A stretch of 37,019 bases of DNA from Bog-159 sp049511415 (GTDB lineage Bacteria > Acidobacteriota > Terriglobia > Bryobacterales > Bryobacteraceae): NCBI GenBank assembly GCA_049511415.1, contig JBEKYC010000069.1:1-37019 (forward strand), read 5' to 3'. Positions 33,005 through 37,019 of this stretch are shown here, one piece after another; within the stretch, counting starts at the first letter, position 1, and every line of letters starts with the position of its first letter. Both the position numbers and the translations under genes were made by a program. The notes under the pieces were generated by a model that searched no databases, was not told the DNA's origin, and was given only the letters and a program-made list of their open reading frames with translations.

Positions 33005-33049
33005 GGCGGGCTGAAGCCAGGCTGAAGCCCGCCGCAGGCCAAAGCCTGC
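33005..33049. repeat. REP-like double hairpin
   Basis: GGCGGGCT (33005-33012) pairs with AGCCCGCC (33026-33033), and GCAGGC (33034-33039) with GCCTGC (33044-33049). Between them GCTGAAGCC is repeated. Two adjacent GC-rich hairpins of this GCTGAAGCC type are common between genes in acidobacterial genomes. It lies between the GH18 start and the small membrane protein gene. The family identity is my recollection, not a search. Confidence 0.5.
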
Positions 33050-33064
33050 CCTACGGGTTTCGTT

Positions 33065-33250
33065 TCAGCCGTGGCCGAAGTGCATGAGCCAACCGATGGC
33101 GAAGAGGGAAACGACGAAGCAGCCGAAGACGTAGAGGCCGTAGCGGAGGCGTTCGCGGTCGGTGCGCTTGGTGACGATGCCCATGACGATGGAGGTGAAG
33201 AGGGCAAAGAGGAGGGAAGCTTCCAGGTGGGAGAGAGTCATCTTGGGCAT
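33065..33250 (-). CDS. Small two-helix membrane protein
   Basis: 61 residues with two hydrophobic helices (LEASLLFALFTSIVMGIV and LRYGLYVFGCFVVSLFAIGWL) joined by a basic loop (TKRTDRERL). The start ATG at 33250 overlaps the stop of the preceding gene (TGATG), so coupled translation makes it likely to be real. The family is not recognised. The pairing suggests the two small membrane proteins work together. Confidence 0.6.
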   Translation of the reverse strand: MPKMTLSHLEASLLFALFTSIVMGIVTKRTDRERLRYGLYVFGCFVVSLFAIGWLMHFGHG

Positions 33251-33669
33251 CAGCTTTTCCTCTTGGCGGCGATTTCGAAGACGTCCACCATGGCGAGGAT
33301 GTTGAGGGCGCCGGCGGCGACCAGGAATTTGGTGCCGTAGTCGTGCACCATGCCGGGGACATCCGGTTGGCTATAGCCCAGCCAGACGGTCAGCAGGTAC
33401 AAGATGCCCGAGGCGAGGTCGCCGATGAAGCCGCCGGTGTTGATCAGAAAGGTGAGCGGATCGCCGGTTTGCGGCTGGAACATGTTGCCGCGCATCATCA
33501 GTCCGCAGAGGTACATGAGGGTGATGGAAACCAGGAGGAGGACGGCGCGGCCGTGGCGTTTGAGCAGGAAGTGGCCGCCGCCGGGGACCAGCCAGCCCAA
33601 CGCGACGGGTCCTAGCCAGGCGTTGAGAGGCGGCATGGGCTCCTTGGGTTGCTTTTGCTTGGATGCCAT
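33250..33669 (-). CDS. Small polytopic membrane protein, DUF6677-like
   Basis: 139 residues from the ATG at 33669, the start of a compact protein; the longer frame to 33804 has no support. After a basic N-terminus (ASKQKQPKEP) come PLNAWLGPVALGWLVPGGGHFLLKRHGRAVLLLVSITLMYLCGL, the double Gly and His loop GGGHFLLKRHG, and two further helices (LASGILYLLTVWLG, KFLVAAGALNILAMVDVFEIA). I associate it with DUF6677, of unknown function, moderately sure. TAAAAT ends 7 nt before the ATG (minus strand), again without a clear ribosome-binding site. A divergent DUF3617 gene starts 68 bp away. Confidence 0.65.
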   Translation of the reverse strand: MASKQKQPKEPMPPLNAWLGPVALGWLVPGGGHFLLKRHGRAVLLLVSITLMYLCGLMMRGNMFQPQTGDPLTFLINTGGFIGDLASGILYLLTVWLGYSQPDVPGMVHDYGTKFLVAAGALNILAMVDVFEIAAKRKS

Positions 33670-33676
33670 TTCCTTG

Positions 33677-33682
33677 ATTTTA
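33677..33682 (-). promoter_or_regulatory. -10-like element before the DUF6677-like gene
   Basis: TAAAAT on the minus strand ends 7 nt before the start codon, the same spacing class as three other genes in the window. No good -35 is seen. Confidence 0.35.
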
Positions 33683-33737
33683 GCAGGTCGGGTATGGGCC
33701 GCGTGAGGTATGCTGAGGGACTGGGCGGTGGGTGGGT

Positions 33738-34622
33738 ATGTCGCGAAAGTGGCTGGTTTTGGCGGGTCTTGGCGGAGTGGCCGGAGTATGGGCCGCCGCG
33801 ACATTCGAGCCGCTGCGGATGAAGCCGGGCCTGTGGGAGATCAGCCTGACGGTGAAGACCAGCGGCGCGCCGCCGATGCCGCCGGATCTGATTTCGAGAC
33901 TGACTCCGGAGCAGCGCGTGCGGATGGAGTCGGCGCGGCAATCGGATCACAGGGAGCAGACGACGGTGAAGCAAAGCTGCCTGAGCGCGCAGGAGCTGCA
34001 GCAGCCATTGACGATGGGCTTCGGCGACCACGAGAACTGCCGCCAGGAGCTGGTGACGGCTACGGCGACGCGGCAGGAGATCCGGGTGGAGTGCGGCAAG
34101 AGTCCGGCGATGGGCGGGGGGACGATTCAGATCGACGCGAAGGACGCGGAAAATGCCAAGGTGACTTCGCAGTGGTCGGGGACGGATAGCGCGCGTACGG
34201 TGACGGTGACATCGACGGCGGTTTTGAAGTGGCTGCACGCGGATTGCGGCGCGGCGGTGGCGGCTGCGCCGGCCGCACCGGCGACGGCTGCGCCGCCAGT
34301 TAAGCCCGTGCCTCGTCCGGCTCCGGCTGCGGTTACGAGGGCCGCGCCGGCTGCTCCGGCGAGTGACTACTACAAGCTGGGAAAGGCGCAGGCGGAGAAG
34401 GGGGATCTGGCGGGGGCGTTGGAGTCGTTCGGGCGGGCGATTCAGGCGCATGCCGGGGACGCCACTATCTACAACGCGCGGGGGTATGTTTATTTGCGCA
34501 TGGGGAACTACAGGGCCGCAATTGAGGATTTTTCGCAGGCGATCCGGCTGCGGCCGGATTACAAGAACGCCCTGGAGAACAGGGCCGTGGCGCAGAAGAA
34601 GATGAACGCAGCGGAGAATTAG
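33738..34622 (+). CDS. DUF3617 domain protein with C-terminal TPR repeats
   Basis: 294 residues from the ATG at 33738; a GTG at 33732 is an alternative. SRKWLVLAGLGGVAGVWAA is a signal or anchor sequence. The DUF3617 domain follows (about 26-175), with FEPLRMKPGLWEISLTVKTSG and the Cys residues CLSAQ and NCRQE. A Pro/Ala linker (about 176-210) leads to two TPRs (YYKLGKAQAEKGDLAGALESFGRAIQAHA, IYNARGYVYLRMGNYRAAIEDFSQAIRL). DUF3617 proteins are exported and of unknown function; coupling to TPR suggests partner binding. Divergent from the small membrane protein genes. Confidence 0.75.
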   Translation: MSRKWLVLAGLGGVAGVWAAATFEPLRMKPGLWEISLTVKTSGAPPMPPDLISRLTPEQRVRMESARQSDHREQTTVKQSCLSAQELQQPLTMGFGDHENCRQELVTATATRQEIRVECGKSPAMGGGTIQIDAKDAENAKVTSQWSGTDSARTVTVTSTAVLKWLHADCGAAVAAAPAAPATAAPPVKPVPRPAPAAVTRAAPAAPASDYYKLGKAQAEKGDLAGALESFGRAIQAHAGDATIYNARGYVYLRMGNYRAAIEDFSQAIRLRPDYKNALENRAVAQKKMNAAEN

Positions 34623-34629
34623 TTGGCGG

Positions 34630-34676
34630 GGCGAACTTCGTTCGCCGGGCAGACCACGAAAAACGATGGTCTGCCC
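34630..34676. repeat. Tandem hairpins between convergent genes
   Basis: GGCGAA (34630-34635)/TTCGCC (34641-34646) and GGGCAGACCA (34647-34656)/TGGTCTGCCC (34667-34676) stand side by side, the second with a perfect 10-bp stem. They follow the DUF3617-TPR stop. No U-run lies 3' of either on the plus strand. It could stop transcription from the left or be a REP-like repeat. Confidence 0.5.
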
Positions 34677-34685
34677 CACGTGACC

Positions 34686-34719
34686 AAAAAAAAACCGGGC
34701 ACCCGTGAGGATGCCCGGT
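34686..34719 (-). terminator. Strong intrinsic terminator of the MoeA-like gene
   Basis: On the minus strand ACCGGGCA pairs with TGCCCGGT (8 perfect pairs, 10-nt loop) and is followed by nine T (34694-34686). It ends the transcript about 60-95 nt after the MoeA-like stop. The downstream gene is on the other strand. Confidence 0.88.
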
Positions 34720-34779
34720 GGAGGAGCACCTGCGGATAGCTCGGAGGTTGCGACCCGCAGGGGTGGAGGAGACCGCGAC
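34686..34779 (-). ncRNA. Candidate 3'-UTR small RNA with repeated anti-Shine-Dalgarno motifs
   Basis: Between the MoeA-like stop and the terminator the minus strand reads CTCCTCCACC twice (34771-34762 and 34726-34717, 45 nt apart). Between the copies is a hairpin, CCTGCGG/CCGCAGG (34761-34755 with 34735-34729), whose 19-nt loop contains ACCTCC. So three CCTCC segments (complement of the Shine-Dalgarno AGGAGG) lie in unpaired positions before a terminator. CCUCC-rich loops before a terminator are the design of several bacterial small RNAs that block ribosome binding. Whether this is a processed 3'-UTR RNA is not shown by sequence. Confidence 0.35.
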
Positions 34780-35751
34780 TTATCCCAAAAGACCGCCGTG
34801 GCCCAGGCAGCCCACCTCCCAGCCCGAGACACGATAACGAGCCAATAACGGAGGAAGGACCAAGTCTACCACGTTTGCCTTGGCGGAGCGGAAGCAACCG
34901 GGGGCGGAAATCATGGGGACGTCGTCCTTGTAGGAGAGCAGCAGGAGGTTGCCCGGCTCGACGGGCGCGAGGAACCGTTCGGTGTGGCCACCGACCTTCT
35001 CCATGGCGCGCCCAACCACGTCCTCGGGTCCGGCCGGGGCGGTGGTGGAGGCGATCAGAATGACGGCGGGCTTGGAACGTAACAACTGTTGCAGGCCGCG
35101 GGCAACAGAGGCCTCGTCTTCGGTGCAGGACATCAGGAAGGTGGGCGTGACGCCGAAACGCTCGAGGCGCTGGCGCATGATGTTCTCAAACAATTGGCGG
35201 GCGCGCTCGCCATTCAGTGGGTCGGTGTAGAGGACACCGACGGTGGGATTGCGCATGGGCCGTGCCTGAAGGATGGGGCCGCGTTCCTTGACGATCTGGA
35301 CGACGGCGTCCAACTGCTCGCGGGAGACGGCGAAGGGAGCGCTTTTCACGGTGGCGATGCGCTGGCCGGGGGAGGCGAAGGTGAAATTGAGGGTGGTGGC
35401 GATGACCACGCTGGCGGCGCAATTGATCTGCTTGAGCAGCTCGTCATCGACCAGGACGCAACACTTTTCGGTAGCCTGCAGATTGGCGCGGCCGCCGGCG
35501 GCGAGGCGGATTTCGAAGCTGCCGCAGCCCATCTCGCTGGCCACGGCGCAGACCGCATCGTCTTCGCCGATCTCGCCCTCTTCGAGTTCGGTAACCCAAA
35601 TGGATTCCAGGCCTTCGGACTCCAAGACCCGAATATCATCGTCGCTGATTATGTGCCCTTTCGCCAGCAGTTTTTTGCCGCCGGGACGAAAGACGGTGCA
35701 GCACAGCACCCTGCCATTCGATGATTTCACATCAACCGTTTGGGCTCGCAT
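34780..35751 (-). CDS. Molybdopterin-binding (MoeA/MoCF-like) protein
   Basis: 323 residues. The N-terminal part (FRPGGKKLLAKGHIISDDDIRVLESEGLESIWVTELEEGEIGEDDAV) resembles the MoeA N-terminal domain. The C-terminal half (VGVLYTDPLNGERARQL, VILIASTTAPAGPEDVVGRAMEKVGG, FLAPVEPGNLLLLSYKDDVPMISAPGCFRSAKANVVDLVLPPLLA) is the MoCF molybdopterin-binding fold. The canonical MoeA length is about 400, so it is a shorter relative, and catalysis of Mo insertion is not shown. No molybdenum-cofactor genes are adjacent. AGAGG precedes the ATG, and the 3' UTR carries unusual C-rich repeats. Confidence 0.75.
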   Translation of the reverse strand: MRAQTVDVKSSNGRVLCCTVFRPGGKKLLAKGHIISDDDIRVLESEGLESIWVTELEEGEIGEDDAVCAVASEMGCGSFEIRLAAGGRANLQATEKCCVLVDDELLKQINCAASVVIATTLNFTFASPGQRIATVKSAPFAVSREQLDAVVQIVKERGPILQARPMRNPTVGVLYTDPLNGERARQLFENIMRQRLERFGVTPTFLMSCTEDEASVARGLQQLLRSKPAVILIASTTAPAGPEDVVGRAMEKVGGHTERFLAPVEPGNLLLLSYKDDVPMISAPGCFRSAKANVVDLVLPPLLARYRVSGWEVGCLGHGGLLG

Positions 35752-35767
35752 GACACCTCTCTATACA

Positions 35768-35795
35768 GTTATAAAGACTTGTTTATCCTGTTTAA
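35768..35795 (-). promoter_or_regulatory. Promoter of the MoeA-like gene
   Basis: On the minus strand TTAAAC (35795-35790), a 16-nt spacer and TATAAC (35773-35768) precede the ATG at 35751 in an AT-rich patch. AGAGG (35760-35756) gives a ribosome-binding site. The spacer is 1 nt short of ideal. Confidence 0.4.
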
Positions 35796-35871
35796 GAGTA
35801 TAATACATCGAACGTTGGATTTCACACCGATTTTACGAATTGACCGCTATTTTGGGAATACCCCTTTGGGG

Positions 35872-36462
35872 CTATATGGCAGTGCGCAGGAGAGGCAACT
35901 GCACGAAGTCCAGGTCCTGCGCGGGGTGGTGTTGCGTTTCTCTACAGTAGGTGGAACGTAACACGCGCAAGACGGGGATTTCATCACAACATTGGAACTT
36001 CGGACAGCGCAGGCAGTCTTTCCAGGCTTTGAGCGGCAGTTCGCCGCGCTCGACTTCCTGAAAGCTCATTTTGCTGAAGAATCCGGGCACGTAGGTGAAG
36101 GCGAAGACGGCTTCGAGGCCGTAGGTGTTGGCTTCGTCGACCAGGGCTTCGATGAGGCGTCGGCCGATGCCATGAGTTTTGTGCTCTTCGGATACGGCGA
36201 GGGAGCGGATCTCACCGATGGAGGGGGTATAGAAGTGCAGTGCGCCGCAGCCGACCATGCGGCCGGCGGCGAGGATGACGGAGAAATCGCGGATGTCTTC
36301 GGAGACTTCGAACTCGGTGCGGGGGAGCATGACGCCTTTGGCGGCGTAGCCATTGATGAGATCGAGAATGGGGGCGATATCCTGCATGCCGGCTTTGCGC
36401 ACGGTGAACTGGCGCAGGCCGGCGTAGTCGGCGGTGCCGTCTTCGGTAAGGGCGCTGATCAT
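35872..36462 (-). CDS. GNAT N-acetyltransferase, ArgA-like (arginine biosynthesis)
   Basis: 196 residues from the ATG at 36462, which overlaps the argB stop (ATGA). GNAT motif A is EIRSLAVSEEHKTHGIGRRLIEALVDEA (acetyl-CoA loop K-T-H-G-I-G), with YVPGFFSKMSFQEVERGELPLKAW toward the C-terminus, the pattern of short N-acetylglutamate synthases. The C-terminus has an unusual Cys-rich segment, CLRCPKFQCCDE, possibly a metal site. Coupling to ArgB supports a role in the first step of arginine synthesis (glutamate to N-acetylglutamate). The longer frame upstream is only the argB shadow. Confidence 0.8.
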   Translation of the reverse strand: MISALTEDGTADYAGLRQFTVRKAGMQDIAPILDLINGYAAKGVMLPRTEFEVSEDIRDFSVILAAGRMVGCGALHFYTPSIGEIRSLAVSEEHKTHGIGRRLIEALVDEANTYGLEAVFAFTYVPGFFSKMSFQEVERGELPLKAWKDCLRCPKFQCCDEIPVLRVLRSTYCRETQHHPAQDLDFVQLPLLRTAI

Positions 36463-37019
36463 GGGATGGAAACCTCTTCGGTGGCCAGGCGGGTGCCTAT
36501 TTCTTCGCCGGCTAATATACGGGCGAGCACGCGGCCGGTTGAGCCGGCGGCGATGCGCACCTGGGGCACGCCCAGGCGCAGGGCGTTTTGGGCGGCATTC
36601 AGTTTGGCCTGCATGCCGCCGGTGGCGACGCCGGTGGCGATGAGAGCTTCGCTGCACGCGGGAGTGAGATGCGGGAGGATGCGGCGGCCGGCATCGAGCA
36701 CACCTTCGACGTCGGTCAGGAAAATCAACTGGTCCGCGCCAAAGGCGGCGGCGCAGGCGACCGCCATCTGGTCCGCGTTGACATTATATAGGTTGCCTTC
36801 GCGATCGCCGGCGACGCACGCGACGACCGGCAGGAATTGGTTTGCGAGGAGCGCGTGCAACAGGGCGGGGTTCGCCTGGGTGACGCGGCCGACGCTGCCG
36901 AGGGCGGGGTCCATGGGAACGGCTTCGACCAGGGAGGCGTCGATGCCGGATATGCCCACGGCGCGCGCGCCGGCTTGATTCAGCGCGGAGACCAGTTCGC
37001 GGTTGACGCTGCCCGCGAC
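36459..37019 (-). CDS. argB: Acetylglutamate kinase (ArgB), 5' truncated by window edge
   Basis: 187 codons in frame from the window end, with the N-terminal third missing. GSVNRELVSALNQAGARAVGISGID is the mid-domain of amino-acid kinases; DREGNLYNVNADQMAVACAAAFGADQLIFLTDVEGVLD carries the N-acetylglutamate/ATP-binding N-x-N-A-D motif, and ATGGMQAKLNAAQNALRLGVPQVRIA holds the conserved Lys. ArgB phosphorylates N-acetylglutamate, the second arginine step, in the cytoplasm. The canonical GKDG is GID here, a change seen in divergent ArgB/LysZ-type proteins. The stop overlaps the start of the acetyltransferase gene by 4 nt. Confidence 0.87.
   Translation of the reverse strand, partial: VAGSVNRELVSALNQAGARAVGISGIDASLVEAVPMDPALGSVGRVTQANPALLHALLANQFLPVVACVAGDREGNLYNVNADQMAVACAAAFGADQLIFLTDVEGVLDAGRRILPHLTPACSEALIATGVATGGMQAKLNAAQNALRLGVPQVRIAAGSTGRVLARILAGEEIGTRLATEEVSIP

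Noticed and set aside
33612..34832. A 406-codon minus-strand frame opposite the DUF3617-TPR gene
   Set aside because: Extremely Arg/His/Pro-rich, no recognisable domain, and it runs through the tandem hairpins and terminator.
35861..35871. CCCC-TTT-GGGG hairpin after the acetyltransferase stop as a terminator
   Set aside because: Only four pairs and no T-run; too weak to call.
35992..36978. A 328-codon plus-strand frame opposite the acetyltransferase and ArgB genes
   Set aside because: Composition of a shadow; both minus-strand genes have clear family motifs and overlap coupling.

Overview
The window looks like chromosomal DNA of an acidobacterium, most likely of the Bryobacterales/Solibacter type. 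This is an inference from high GC, dense operons with ATGA-type start/stop overlaps, and several families common in that group (DUF3617, DUF4412-like, pre-peptidase C-terminal (PPC) repeat proteins, Tat-exported TldD/TldE, FucP-type sugar transporter with a ROK kinase). There is one RNA gene, tRNA-Ala(GGC). No complete insertion sequence, CRISPR array or rRNA was seen.

Left edge (1-1400): a degraded UPF0489 fragment, a DUF3800 gene, a cluster of GGACTCCA repeats, and a 27-bp near-copy of the anticodon arm of the adjacent tRNA-Ala. Together these look like the scar or end of a tRNA-integrating element. From 1.4 to 4.2 kb runs an operon with a consensus promoter: a lipoprotein (DUF4292), an FtsX/MacB-type permease and its ATPase. 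A Uma2 nuclease gene and a decayed carboxypeptidase-regulatory-like fragment follow. From 12.3 down to 5.0 kb a minus-strand five-gene run encodes a secreted esterase, a secreted DUF4412-like protein, a PPC-repeat protein, a ManA-like cupin and a D-tagatose/psicose 3-epimerase-type enzyme. From 12.4 to 14.7 kb are a TPR protein and a polytopic GT-C-like membrane protein.

The middle (14.7-24.5 kb) holds a frameshifted PD-(D/E)XK-like gene, a DinB-family gene, a tightly coupled sugar operon (FucP-like transporter, zinc-less ROK kinase, secreted GH2 with discoidin-like domains), a tetraheme cytochrome with a hairpin over its ribosome-binding site, and a second GT-C-like membrane protein. At 24.6 kb lies the most notable gene, a radical SAM protein with the full motif set of the MJ0619/Tes family. 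These enzymes join lipid tails to make membrane-spanning lipids, so this is a candidate for the enzyme making iso-diabolic-acid or brGDGT-type lipids in this bacterium.

The right part (26.2-37 kb) has a soluble PAS histidine kinase, a secreted protein cut short by an in-frame TGA, a TldD/TldE metalloprotease pair, a GH18-like secreted hydrolase, small membrane proteins, a DUF3617-TPR protein, a molybdopterin-binding (MoeA-like) protein whose 3' UTR carries repeated anti-Shine-Dalgarno motifs and a strong terminator, and the arginine-biosynthesis pair GNAT N-acetyltransferase/ArgB. ArgB runs off the window. Several genes have a -10-like hexamer 3-8 nt before the start codon and no clear ribosome-binding site, which suggests leaderless transcripts.
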